Of a stretch of 64,000 nucleotides of DNA, positions 1 through 8,702 are shown piece by piece. The notes under the pieces were generated by a model. That model did not search any database, was not told where the DNA came from, and worked only from the letters and a program-made list of their open reading frames with translations. This DNA is from Myroides indicus (GTDB lineage Bacteria > Bacteroidota > Bacteroidia > Flavobacteriales > Flavobacteriaceae). A program made the position numbers and the translations under genes. The stretch spans positions 1 through 64,000 of the forward strand of contig NZ_SOAG01000007.1 in the NCBI RefSeq assembly GCF_004364575.1, written 5' to 3'. Each line of letters opens with the position of its first letter. The first letter of the stretch is position 1.

Positions 1-1563
1 TTAGATGACAACAGCATCCTAAGCGGAGCGTTGAGCAGAACCGCCGGAGAAAACGTCGGTACTTATCCGATCACTCAAGGCGATTTAAGCGCAGGATACA
101 ACTACGAGATTGACTTTACAAGAGCAGACTTTGAAATTACCAAAGCCACGCTTACCGTTATTGCTGACAGCGGACAAAGCAAAGTGTACGGCGAAGCTGA
201 TCCCATGCTGACCTATACCGTTAGTGGTTTCCAAGGCGCAGATGACGAAACTGTCCTGACGGGTTCTCTAAGCAGAACTGTAGGAGAAGACGTCGGTACC
301 TATCCGATCACTCAGGGTGATTTAAGCGCAGGGGCGAATTACGTGATTGACTTTACAGGAGCAGACTTTGAAATTACCAAAGCTACGCTGACCGTTATTG
401 CCGATGACAACCAAGGCAAAATATATGGCGAAGCTGATCCCGTATTGACTTATACCGTTAGCGGTTTCCAAGGCTCGGATGACCAGACTCTTTTAATCGG
501 TGCATTGAGCAGAACCGCCGGAGACGATGTCGGTACTTATCCGATCACTCAGGGTAATTTAAGCGCAGGAGACAACTACGAGATTAACTTTACAGGGGCA
601 GACTTTGAAATTACCAAAGCCACATTGATCGTAATTGCCGATAGCGGACAAAGCAAAGTATACGGCGATGCCGACCCAATAGTTACCTATACCGTTACAG
701 GCTTTAAAGGTTCGGATGATGAGAGCATCTTAACCGGAGCTTTGGACAGAACAGCAGGCGAAGACGTCGGTACTTATCCAATCACTCAGGGTGATTTAAG
801 CGCAGGAGCAAATTACGTTATTGACTTTATAGGCGCAGACTTTGAAATTACCAAAGCCACATTGATCGTTACTGCCGATGCAAATCAAAGCAAAGTGTAC
901 GGCGAAACCGATCCAGTGCTGATATATACCGTTTCGGGTTACCAACGTTTAGATGACAACAGTATCCTAAGCGGAGCGTTGAGCAGAGCCGCCGGAGAAA
1001 ACGTCGGTACCTACCCGATTACCCCAGGCGATTTAAGTGCAGGAGCGAATTATGAGATTGACTTTACAAGTGCGGATTTTGAAATTACCAAAGCCACATT
1101 GACCATAACTCCACATAGCGGACAAGGCAAAACCTATGGCAGCACCAACCCGGTATATCCATACGATATTTCAGGTTTCGTGCTTGGGGATACGGCAGCA
1201 GTTATCAATGGGGCACTTGGACGTCAATCCGGTGAAAATGTGGGCACATACCTGTATAATGCAGGGAGTTTAACAGCACAAAATTATACTTTTGTAATAA
1301 TAGAAGAATACTTTGCCATTACCCCTGCTCCTATTGAAGTGCACGTTAACTCTGGGCAGAGTAAAGCTTACGGAGCAGCTGATCCGGTATTGACTTACAC
1401 CGCAAACGGTCTGGTTAACGGTGATGCGCAGGCAAACGCCTTTACGGGAAGTCTGCATCGGGTTCCAGGTGAAAACACCGGTGTGTATGCCATTAAGCAG
1501 GGAACGCTGCAACCAAATGCAAACTACCAGCTGACAAGTTTTACCGGTGCTGACTTTGAAATC
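1..1563 (+). repeat. Tandem 237-bp coding repeats (MBG units)
   Basis: The conserved segment beginning GGTACnTATCCGATC or its diverged form occurs at 58, 295, 532, 769, 1006, 1243 and 1480, which is a spacing of exactly 237 bases (79 codons) each time. Units before about 1090 are very similar at nucleotide level and later ones diverge. The first 60 bases of the window match 949-1008 almost perfectly, four units away, more closely than they match their direct neighbours. This suggests multi-unit duplication or gene conversion. Confidence 0.9.
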
Positions 1564-2826
1564 AAAAAGGCAGTAATAACGGGAATCAAACTCGAAAACG
1601 CCGCTTTTGTGTACGATGGAACTCCTAAATCGCTGTATATAACCGGAAATATTCAGCCAGGGGCGCAGGTCTCCTATACCGGCAACGGACAAACCGAAGC
1701 AGGAGAATACACTGTAGCCGCAACCGTTGATTATGGCAGCAATTACGAAATATTGGTTTTGACGGCCAAACTAAAAATTGTTCCGGCAGAACAAACCATT
1801 GTTTTTGAACTGGAATCTCCTCTGACTTTAGAGGATACGCCTGCTGTTCAACTCAGTGCAACAGCTTCTTCCGGATTGGCAGTTTACTACTCCTTTACTT
1901 ACATTGAAAATCATCCGGCAATGGTCAGTTCTGACGGACACGTAGTACTGATGGAACCGGGAACGGTAGAAATAACGGCCCATCAGGATGGAAACAACAA
2001 TTATAAAGCAGCACAGTCCGTAACGCGTACCTTGGTGGTAGAAAGCAGAGACAGCAGAATCTGGGAGCTGTACATAGACGGAGAAAAATACGAAAATCCT
2101 TCACAGGAAACACGGGTTATCAAAGGCTGTGACGACACCGACAGTCCGTTTGTTGAAATACAAGTGGAAACGCAAGCAGGTGCTACGGTATCTCCTTCGG
2201 AAGTTATTGTTGTGCCAACACCGGAATACGGTACTTATGAAGTGGAAATGATTGTTACTTCTCCGAACGGCAAACACAGTCAGACCTATAAAATTATCAT
2301 CGAAAAACGTTTACCGTGGGAAGGAGTACTGATGCAAAAATACGACAATCTGGTATTTGTAAACAACAATCCGGCAACAAACGGCGGGTATAAATTTGTC
2401 AGATATCAGTGGTATAAAAACGGGATGAAAGTAGCTGACCACAAAGTTTTTTCAGAAGGAGCTGCTATGGATGATCTATTGGATCCTGAGGCAGAATACC
2501 ACGCCGTACTCTACACGCAAGACGGGCAAGTGTTAACAACCTGTACAATGGGAATCCGGCTCAGACATGATTATGCGCTATCGGTATATCCAAACCCCGT
2601 GGCAAAAAAACAATCTTTAAACGTGAGGGTAGACGATCCTGAAAAGGGGTTTGAACAGAGTGATTATTCCATTTATTCTCAAACCGGACAGCTGATTCAA
2701 AGGGGCAAATTAACACAGGCGTTGTCTGCAATAGCGCTTCCTCCAACGATACAGGCGGGAACTTACATTCTGGTGTTAAAGATTGACGGAGAGTACAAGT
2801 CGGTTCACTTTGTAGTCAAACCATAG
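1..2826 (+). CDS. Secreted MBG-repeat adhesin with T9SS sorting domain (5' partial)
   Basis: The reading frame is open from base 1, so the start lies upstream of the window and 941 residues are visible. Residues 1 to about 520 are tandem 79-residue repeats with the signature YGxxDP...GALxR...GENVGTYPI, which is the MBG (YGX-type) fold of Bacteroidota surface proteins. After these come a divergent MBG/Ig-like module (about 525-590), a bacterial Ig-like module (about 600-690) and two poorly conserved beta-rich stretches. The last 80 residues begin with LSVYPNP, the hallmark of a T9SS type A sorting domain, so the protein should be exported through the type IX system and anchored at or released from the cell surface. 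A role in adhesion is inferred from architecture; no ligand can be named. A 68-base hairpin follows the stop, and an outer-membrane beta-barrel gene lies 115 bases downstream. Confidence 0.88.
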   Translation, partial: LDDNSILSGALSRTAGENVGTYPITQGDLSAGYNYEIDFTRADFEITKATLTVIADSGQSKVYGEADPMLTYTVSGFQGADDETVLTGSLSRTVGEDVGTYPITQGDLSAGANYVIDFTGADFEITKATLTVIADDNQGKIYGEADPVLTYTVSGFQGSDDQTLLIGALSRTAGDDVGTYPITQGNLSAGDNYEINFTGADFEITKATLIVIADSGQSKVYGDADPIVTYTVTGFKGSDDESILTGALDRTAGEDVGTYPITQGDLSAGANYVIDFIGADFEITKATLIVTADANQSKVYGETDPVLIYTVSGYQRLDDNSILSGALSRAAGENVGTYPITPGDLSAGANYEIDFTSADFEITKATLTITPHSGQGKTYGSTNPVYPYDISGFVLGDTAAVINGALGRQSGENVGTYLYNAGSLTAQNYTFVIIEEYFAITPAPIEVHVNSGQSKAYGAADPVLTYTANGLVNGDAQANAFTGSLHRVPGENTGVYAIKQGTLQPNANYQLTSFTGADFEIKKAVITGIKLENAAFVYDGTPKSLYITGNIQPGAQVSYTGNGQTEAGEYTVAATVDYGSNYEILVLTAKLKIVPAEQTIVFELESPLTLEDTPAVQLSATASSGLAVYYSFTYIENHPAMVSSDGHVVLMEPGTVEITAHQDGNNNYKAAQSVTRTLVVESRDSRIWELYIDGEKYENPSQETRVIKGCDDTDSPFVEIQVETQAGATVSPSEVIVVPTPEYGTYEVEMIVTSPNGKHSQTYKIIIEKRLPWEGVLMQKYDNLVFVNNNPATNGGYKFVRYQWYKNGMKVADHKVFSEGAAMDDLLDPEAEYHAVLYTQDGQVLTTCTMGIRLRHDYALSVYPNPVAKKQSLNVRVDDPEKGFEQSDYSIYSQTGQLIQRGKLTQALSAIALPPTIQAGTYILVLKIDGEYKSVHFVVKP

Positions 2827-2852
2827 CCAATAGCAACAAAGAAAAATAACAC

Positions 2853-2920
2853 AAAAGAGAGAACGCCTTAAGGCTATAACGAATATAAATTGGGTTGGTA
2901 TATTCAAGGTTCTCTCTTTT
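2853..2920 (+). terminator. Branched hairpin after adhesin gene, probable terminator
   Basis: A 12-base arm at 2853-2864 (AAAAGAGAGAAC) is perfectly complementary to 2909-2920 (GTTCTCTCTTTT), giving a U-rich 3' side. The 44-base interior holds two smaller inverted repeats: GCCTTAAGGC at 2865-2874, and GAATATA (2881-2887) with TATATTC (2899-2905). The whole can therefore fold as a three-way junction. It lies between the adhesin stop and the next start. Confidence 0.6.
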
Positions 2921-2941
2921 TAAGTTTAGACAAAATAGTTT

Positions 2942-3841
2942 ATGAAAAAATACGCTTTTAAAATGACAGCAAAAAAAACATATACATTAATCTTGCAAAA
3001 CCTGATCGTTATAACGGGATTGTTCTGGTCTTCGATAGCGCAGGGACAGCACAGCCAGTTAAATCAAAAGCATCAATTTGGGATTGCAATCGGAGCCGGG
3101 ATATACAGCACAGTCGGAAAGCTGCCTCTGGAGATGGAAAAAAAAGGACAGGCAGGGTTTTCTCTGGAGGCAGATTACCAGTATAACCTGGCGCCCAACT
3201 GGGGAATCAGTTTGGGGATCGGTTACGAGTATGCCCAAATTCAATACGGCAAAAAAGCACTGGAAAACAGAGAAGAGTATATTGATTTGGACGGGGAATC
3301 GTTCACTTTTCAGTATCATACACAAAACTATAGGGAAACCTGGAGCATGCAACAAATCAACCTGCCGGTGATGATAGAATACAGTGGTGCAGGAAAAACA
3401 GCCTTTTACGCAAAAACGGGAATTAAGTATTCCATGCAGCTTAAAAATGAAGTGGAAATGCATTACAGCGCTTTGCAAACCTCGGGGTATTTTCCGCAAT
3501 GGCAGCTGGAACTGACGGAGCCTGAATTTGCAGGCTTTGGAAAGTTTGACCGTTTCAGTGCTGCCAAAGAAATAAAGCTTCATAACAGATGGGCGTGGAT
3601 CGCAGAAGCCGGAATTAAACAGGAACTGACCTCTAAACAAAAGCTGTATATAGGACTCTATCTGGATCTGGGATTAAACGACCAATCCAAAGCAGTTGAT
3701 AAATCTCAAAGCGATCTGCTAATCTATAACCCCGAACCCGGAAATGCCTTAAAACCCATGAGCCTGGCACAAACCAATAGAAAATACAAATCACAAATAA
3801 AAACATATGCCCTGGGAATCAAAATAAAATATGCCTTTTAA
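2942..3841 (+). CDS. Outer-membrane beta-barrel protein
   Basis: This 299-residue protein has a long N-terminal signal sequence (hydrophobic about 14-32, ending near AQGQ) followed by alternating amphipathic strands rich in aromatic residues and glycine. Examples are FGIAIGAGIYS and WGISLGIGYEYAQ, and the last residues KIKYAF end in Phe, the usual terminal signature for insertion into the outer membrane. This matches the small Bacteroidota OMP beta-barrel family (PorT-like, PF13568 type); a precise function cannot be given. Its position directly after a T9SS adhesin suggests a linked surface role, but the hairpin between them argues for separate transcription. The stop codon overlaps that of the convergent downstream gene in a shared TTAA. 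Confidence 0.75.
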   Translation: MKKYAFKMTAKKTYTLILQNLIVITGLFWSSIAQGQHSQLNQKHQFGIAIGAGIYSTVGKLPLEMEKKGQAGFSLEADYQYNLAPNWGISLGIGYEYAQIQYGKKALENREEYIDLDGESFTFQYHTQNYRETWSMQQINLPVMIEYSGAGKTAFYAKTGIKYSMQLKNEVEMHYSALQTSGYFPQWQLELTEPEFAGFGKFDRFSAAKEIKLHNRWAWIAEAGIKQELTSKQKLYIGLYLDLGLNDQSKAVDKSQSDLLIYNPEPGNALKPMSLAQTNRKYKSQIKTYALGIKIKYAF

Positions 3842-4326
3842 GTAGCGGAGAACATGAATTTATTTAACAAAATACCAATCTGTTTTCTGTACTGTATGCT
3901 TATATAATTTTCTCCGATTAGTGCACTAAACATAAACATCGGATTTGGAGGAAACTCATCCGTTGTTCTGAACAGCAAAAAATAGTTTTTACCCTCATAG
4001 CCTGCTTGTATCCAATCCCGGTAATTATAGTAATCCGGCGCCGAACGACGTTGGCGTACTACTATCAATATATCTTTTACCTGATTCCAGCTAATATGTT
4101 TGCTATAAAACAAACTTTTGTATGTAACTCCTTCTTCATCCATAGCAATACTAATAAAGGTACATTTATACAAAAACACCAAAAACAAAAATAGCAGAAC
4201 AACGCCTAAAAAAAGGGTTATAGGACTACCTATCACAAGAAACAAGACACTCGTAGATAAAAATGGCAATAAACAAAATATACACAGCAATATTCGGTTG
4301 GTGCGGTTATAATAATTAAATTTCAT
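3838..4326 (-). CDS. Small membrane protein, PH-like domain (hypothetical)
   Basis: The start is placed at the ATG at 4326 (MKFNYYNRTN), giving 162 residues. The longer frame begins inside the upstream flavoprotein gene and has an implausible N-terminus. Two close hydrophobic segments (about 10-55) are followed by a soluble region with MDEEGVTYKS...ISWNQVKDI, which resembles the membrane-linked bacterial PH-like domains of YcxB type. Function unknown. It overlaps the end of the flavoprotein gene by 11 bases, implying translational coupling, and converges on the beta-barrel gene with a 4-base overlap of stop codons. Confidence 0.6.
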   Translation of the reverse strand: MKFNYYNRTNRILLCIFCLLPFLSTSVLFLVIGSPITLFLGVVLLFLFLVFLYKCTFISIAMDEEGVTYKSLFYSKHISWNQVKDILIVVRQRRSAPDYYNYRDWIQAGYEGKNYFLLFRTTDEFPPNPMFMFSALIGENYISIQYRKQIGILLNKFMFSAT

Positions 4327-5551
4327 CTTTATTATTTTGAGCATTTTCGACAATAGCCTGGGCAGCAATAAATCCGGTTGTCCAGGCATTTTGAAAATTA
4401 AATCCTCCGGTTATGGCATCAATGTTTAAAACTTCGCCTGCAAAATACAAATGCTGAAATAGTTTGCTCTGCATCGTTTTAAAATCTATTTCCTTTAATT
4501 CTATACCGCCTGCTGTCACAAATTCTTCTTTAAAAGTACTTTTACCATTTACCTTAAACTCAGCTTCTGTAAGTTGTGATACCAGTTGATTGAATTGTTT
4601 AGCTGATAAATCTGCCCACTTTGTGTTTCTTTCTATATTTGCAGCTTCAACAATTTTATCCCACAAACGACTGGGCAGCGTAATTTCTGTTCTTTTGCTG
4701 ACTGCTTTTTTACCGTGCTCTTTTTTAATCGTTAGCAATTGTTCTTTTACCGCTTCTTTTGTAGTATTTGGTAGCCAATTGACCTGAATAGCAAACTGAT
4801 AGTTTTTTTGTGCTAATATTCTGGCTCCCCATGCAGATAGCTTCAATATTCCCGGACCGCTCATTCCCCAGTGGGTAATTAATAAAGATCCCTCTGCTGT
4901 TAACTTTTCTCCTTTTACTTCAACCAAAGCCGGGGTAGAAACGCCCATTAACTCTTCAAGCCGTTTATCTTTTATATTAAAAGTAAACAAAGACGGAACG
5001 GGCTCTACTACCTTATGTCCTAAATGACTGAGCATTTCCCACGTCTTGGGGCTGCTGCCCGAAGCAAAGACAAGATATTGACATTGAAAGCTTCCTTTTT
5101 TTGTTTCTACTTTCCAGCTATTTTCTTTTTTAAATATGCTCTGTACAGCAACTCCTTTTAGTACTTCTACATTATACTTTTTAGCAGTACCGGTTAAACA
5201 GTCAATAATAGTTTGTGAAGAATCTGTATCTGGGAATATGCGATTGTCTTCTTCTATTTTCAAGTTAACCCCATGCTCCTCAAACCAAGAAATAGTATCG
5301 CCTGAACAGAACCGATGAAAAGGTCCTAACAGCTCTTTTTCTCCTCTGGGATAAAAAAGCGTAAGCTCCTTGGGATCAAAACAAGCATGTGTAACATTGC
5401 ACCTGCCTCCTCCGGATATTTTTACTTTAGACAGTACCTCAGACCCTCTTTCTAAAATCGCAATCTTCAGCTTTTTCTGGTGTTCTGCTATGTTAACTGC
5501 TGTAAAAAAACCGGCTGCTCCACCGCCAATAATAACTACATCCCAATTCAT
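4316..5551 (-). CDS. NAD(P)/FAD-dependent oxidoreductase, BaiN/HI0933-like
   Basis: A 411-residue flavoprotein of the HI0933/YhiN family. The N-terminal dinucleotide-binding motif VVIIGGGAAG (residues 5-14) is followed by the family motif SGGGRCNVT near residue 47. The C-terminal FAD-contacting motif (YFAGEVLNIDAITGGFNFQNAW) is intact. Length is normal for the family. The reaction is not established for most members; some relatives reduce bile-acid intermediates, but that cannot be transferred here. A cytosolic enzyme is expected. The minus-strand -7-like sequence TATCTTTG lies at 5625-5632 without a clear -33 box. The following gene overlaps its 3' end. Confidence 0.85.
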   Translation of the reverse strand: MNWDVVIIGGGAAGFFTAVNIAEHQKKLKIAILERGSEVLSKVKISGGGRCNVTHACFDPKELTLFYPRGEKELLGPFHRFCSGDTISWFEEHGVNLKIEEDNRIFPDTDSSQTIIDCLTGTAKKYNVEVLKGVAVQSIFKKENSWKVETKKGSFQCQYLVFASGSSPKTWEMLSHLGHKVVEPVPSLFTFNIKDKRLEELMGVSTPALVEVKGEKLTAEGSLLITHWGMSGPGILKLSAWGARILAQKNYQFAIQVNWLPNTTKEAVKEQLLTIKKEHGKKAVSKRTEITLPSRLWDKIVEAANIERNTKWADLSAKQFNQLVSQLTEAEFKVNGKSTFKEEFVTAGGIELKEIDFKTMQSKLFQHLYFAGEVLNIDAITGGFNFQNAWTTGFIAAQAIVENAQNNKDEI

Positions 5552-5673
5552 ATTACATGACTTTTTTAAACTTTTAAAGCTTGTACACTTTTTTATTCGC
5601 TCGTAAAAAATTAACTTTACCGCACAAAGATACTTACTTACGACCGCATCCCTATCATCGTTAATTTAAGAAA

Positions 5674-6222
5674 ATGAAAAAAATACCCTTTTTAGCATTA
5701 ATCGTTTTATTTTCTATGTGTAAATCGGCTTCACATATCTTCGCTCCCGAAAAAAAACTTACCATAGAAGAAAAAATCGAAAAGATTAAAGAAGAAGATC
5801 GGCTGCCGGAAGAAAAAGATGTTATTGATTTACCTGACTATGCACAGGTAAGAGATGATTTCAGATCCGTTTCTGACAAAACTAAAGAAAATTATCTCCA
5901 AGGCATGAAAGCTACCGGAGACGAATACTCTGTTGTAATTCTTACACAAGGTTACAAGGGCGAGGACATAATTATTAAAAATGCTGATAAAAATTTCTTT
6001 AAAGGCATGACGATGAGTGATCTTCAAACAGGCATTGCAAAATCAGTACGGGTAGAAAACGGACAAGATTTTATAATTCGAGACAACTACACTGACAGCG
6101 AAATTACCATTGAAAGCGATTACGCAAAAATGTTTAAATTTATCTATATCATGAAAACCAGCACTAATAAAGAAAACCCTTTTAAGGTTACTTTTAGCAA
6201 TACGCTGCGTCCTGTAAGATAA
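5674..6222 (+). CDS. Conserved hypothetical exported protein
   Basis: This 182-residue protein starts MKKIPFLALIVLFSMC, a short signal peptide with Cys16 in a weak lipobox (FSMC), so it may be a lipoprotein or be cleaved by signal peptidase I. After a charged Lys/Glu helix (about 27-55) the rest is mixed alpha/beta without a motif I recognise. It stands alone: divergent from the flavoprotein gene and convergent with the GHMP kinase gene. Function unknown. Confidence 0.6.
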   Translation: MKKIPFLALIVLFSMCKSASHIFAPEKKLTIEEKIEKIKEEDRLPEEKDVIDLPDYAQVRDDFRSVSDKTKENYLQGMKATGDEYSVVILTQGYKGEDIIIKNADKNFFKGMTMSDLQTGIAKSVRVENGQDFIIRDNYTDSEITIESDYAKMFKFIYIMKTSTNKENPFKVTFSNTLRPVR

Positions 6223-6260
6223 TAAGCGGTTAGAATTTTTTAGTTTTAAATAACCTTATT
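6221..6260. terminator. Possible bidirectional terminator
   Basis: AATAAG(C)GGTTA at 6221-6232 pairs with TAACCTTATT at 6251-6260, with one bulged base, between two convergent genes. T-rich sequence follows on both strands. The stem is short and A/U-rich, so this is tentative. Confidence 0.35.
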
Positions 6261-6262
6261 TA

Positions 6263-7168
6263 TTACAATATCATCTCTTCAAACGTAAATAAGGTAGTGT
6301 AACCTCTTTCTTTAAAATAGGCAGCAGGATTTTGGTGACTCGCTACCATTACAAAGTCTCCTCCCCAACCGCCGAGACTTTTTACCAATCCATCAAAATC
6401 AGAAAAAAGTTGTTTTTGAACTGTTGGAGTTTCCAGTACCTTACTCAGCTTTTCCTCATATTGCTTAAAAAAAACCATGAAAGTTTCTAAGTTCTGAATA
6501 TCTAATAACTCATTCGTCATTTCAGATACTTCTGCAACTTCCCGGGTTAAGTCTTTTTGTTTTTTCCTAAAGTTAGCAATAGCCTCTTTACTGTCTCGTT
6601 TTTGATTCAAATAAACGAAATAAATTTTCTCTTTAAATTCCGGACTAAATACAACTTGTTCCACAACCGGCTTTTTATTCTGAAGCTGATAAGTTATAGG
6701 AAAATCATTTTGAGCACATGCAATATCATATCCGCTTCCGCCAAATGATTTTTGTAATAATTCAAAAGCATCAATTTCAAACCATTGCGCAATATTATTA
6801 ATTAATGTGGAGGAAGAACCTAATCCCCAGTTTCTCATAAAAGTAAGCCGACATTCTACAGCAAATCCGCGTTTAGATAAAATATCGGGATTCATTAAAT
6901 GTGCTTCATGCAGAATAGTAATCAAGGTAGTTCGCACTTTATCAGCTGACTTGCTGTTGTTGCTGATAATATCTTTTAGCTCAATTTCATCCTTGTACCA
7001 GATTGAACCATCCGCATCGTAGCTTTTCCAAGATAAAACAGAAGTTTTTACAGGATATACGTTGAGATATTGTCCAAATTTAGTAGGCAAAGCAAATACT
7101 TTTGCTCCTTCCAGAACATAATATTCACCTAGAATAAATAGTTTTCCATTACTGTAAAACTCTGCCAT
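6263..7168 (-). CDS. GYDIA-family GHMP kinase (mevalonate pathway)
   Basis: A 301-residue GHMP-superfamily kinase. The N-terminus MAEFYSNGKLFILGEYYVLEG matches the substrate-binding start of mevalonate-type kinases. The ATP-binding glycine/serine loop is NWGLGSSSTL (about residue 112), and GSGYDIACAQ (about 143) gives this flavobacterial family its name. It probably phosphorylates mevalonate or phosphomevalonate in isoprenoid synthesis; which step cannot be decided by eye. It begins 5 bases after the HMG-CoA reductase stop, so the two are co-transcribed. Cytosolic. Confidence 0.85.
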   Translation of the reverse strand: MAEFYSNGKLFILGEYYVLEGAKVFALPTKFGQYLNVYPVKTSVLSWKSYDADGSIWYKDEIELKDIISNNSKSADKVRTTLITILHEAHLMNPDILSKRGFAVECRLTFMRNWGLGSSSTLINNIAQWFEIDAFELLQKSFGGSGYDIACAQNDFPITYQLQNKKPVVEQVVFSPEFKEKIYFVYLNQKRDSKEAIANFRKKQKDLTREVAEVSEMTNELLDIQNLETFMVFFKQYEEKLSKVLETPTVQKQLFSDFDGLVKSLGGWGGDFVMVASHQNPAAYFKERGYTTLFTFEEMIL

Positions 7169-7173
7169 AGCTT

Positions 7174-8490
7174 TTACTTTCTTAAACTTTCCAATAATTC
7201 GACAACAGCATTGTGTGAAACTATTTCTTTTTCAAAATGAGCGGCTACAGCGACCTTTTCTTCATCTGTAGCTTTAAATTGATTAAGAATATTCATCAAG
7301 TGCATTTTCATATGTCCTTTTTGAATTCCGGTTGTAGTAAGCGATTTCACTGCAGCAAAATTCTGTGCCAATCCGGCAGCAGCTATAATCTGCATCAGCT
7401 GTTCTGCCGATGGTTTTTTTAGGATTTGCAAGGCCATTTTCACCATGGGATGCAATGACGTTAATCCGCCTACTGTTCCCAATGCTAGAGGCAGGTCTAC
7501 CCAAAATTTGAATATTCCGTCTTCTATTATGGCATGCGACAAACTGCTATACACCCCGGATTTAGCTGCGAAAGCGTGAATTCCCGCTTCAACAGCTCTA
7601 AAATCATTTCCGGTAGCTACCACCACTGCATCTACTCCGTTCATAATTCCCTTGTTATGCGTTACAGCTCTAAAAGGCTCTATTTCCGCTATTTTAACTG
7701 CCTGTACAAATTTTTCTGCAAACAACTGCGGGTCTTCTATATCTTTAGATTTTAATTCTTCTACCCGACAACTTACCTCTGCTCTTACTAAACAGTTTGG
7801 CACATAATTAGACAGAATACTCATCACAACGTCTATTTGATTCTCTTCATCTGAAAAAGACGGATTTTGAACAGCTTGTTTTTTGAGAATCTCTGCTATT
7901 TGTTCTAAACACGAGTTGATAAAATTAGCCCCCATGCTGTCTTTGGTATCAAAAGTAACGTGCAATTGGTAATAATCCGGCAAGACATCCGTTTTGTCTC
8001 TCAGCTCTACTTCTTGTATCCCGCCTCCCCGTTTGCGCATATTTTGTGTAACAACAGCGGTCTCATCAAAAAACAATGGCTTTATCTGATTTATAAACTG
8101 GATCAGCTTTGGCTTTTCTCCTTTAAACAAAAAGTGAACCTGCCCTATTTTCTCCGTTCCTATAACTGTTGTTTTAAACCCGCCTCTGACAGACCAGAAT
8201 TTAGCTGATTTAGCCGCAGCAGCAACTACTGAACTTTCTTCAATAACCATGGGTACTGTATACCACTCTTTGTTAATCAAAAAATTAGGAGCAATACCAA
8301 AAGGCAGATAAAAATTGGTAATCGTATTTTCTATAAATTCATCATGTAGCTTTTGTAATGCTTCATCCGCATTCCAATATCGCTTTATCATTTTGACTGC
8401 TTCATCGGCATCCGAAAAAAAGTTTTGTGCTATCCAATTGATTTTTTCTTGTTTATCCAGTTTTGAAAATCCATTGATATTCTCTTTCAT
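7174..8490 (-). CDS. Hydroxymethylglutaryl-CoA reductase, class II type
   Basis: A 438-residue enzyme converting HMG-CoA to mevalonate, the committing step of the mevalonate route to isoprenoids. Diagnostic segments are ENTITNFYLPFGIAPNFLIN near residue 55, VPMVIEESSVVAAAAKSAKFW near 80 with the catalytic Glu, and DSMGANFINSC near 185 (class II usually reads DAMGAN). LGTVGGLTSLHPM lies near 340 and KGHMKMH near 390. Its length and lack of membrane segments fit the soluble bacterial class II form. It is the first gene of a two-gene operon with the GHMP kinase. A minus-strand TATCTTTG at 8511-8518 could be the -7 box, but no TTG is seen at the right distance. Confidence 0.93.
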   Translation of the reverse strand: MKENINGFSKLDKQEKINWIAQNFFSDADEAVKMIKRYWNADEALQKLHDEFIENTITNFYLPFGIAPNFLINKEWYTVPMVIEESSVVAAAAKSAKFWSVRGGFKTTVIGTEKIGQVHFLFKGEKPKLIQFINQIKPLFFDETAVVTQNMRKRGGGIQEVELRDKTDVLPDYYQLHVTFDTKDSMGANFINSCLEQIAEILKKQAVQNPSFSDEENQIDVVMSILSNYVPNCLVRAEVSCRVEELKSKDIEDPQLFAEKFVQAVKIAEIEPFRAVTHNKGIMNGVDAVVVATGNDFRAVEAGIHAFAAKSGVYSSLSHAIIEDGIFKFWVDLPLALGTVGGLTSLHPMVKMALQILKKPSAEQLMQIIAAAGLAQNFAAVKSLTTTGIQKGHMKMHLMNILNQFKATDEEKVAVAAHFEKEIVSHNAVVELLESLRK

Positions 8491-8702
8491 TTGTACTTTT
8501 ATTTATGCCACAAAGATAAACCTTTCTTATAAGCCTAAAAAAACTAAAAAAAAGCTAAATCATATCTTTTTTTTAAATTATTAGGATTTTTGTTATCAAA
8601 AACGCCTCAATAAATTTAATCTTTTCTTAGCTGAATCGAAAAAAAATTAGCTCAAATCATATTTTTTCATTAAAATTGGAAGTTTTTTCGACTAATACAA
8701 TA

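Noticed and set aside
1..1563. Regular spacing resembling a CRISPR array
   Set aside because: The period is 237 bases, a multiple of three, and the entire length is one open protein frame with a known repeat fold.
1270..1692. Minus-strand frame of 140 codons inside the adhesin gene
   Set aside because: It is antisense to repeat-coding DNA, low in recognisable features, and the plus-strand frame is continuous with a clear family match.
3059..3640. Minus-strand frame of 193 codons opposite the beta-barrel gene
   Set aside because: The plus-strand protein has a signal peptide, barrel strands and a terminal Phe; the minus-strand product is a cysteine- and arginine-rich shadow without a motif.
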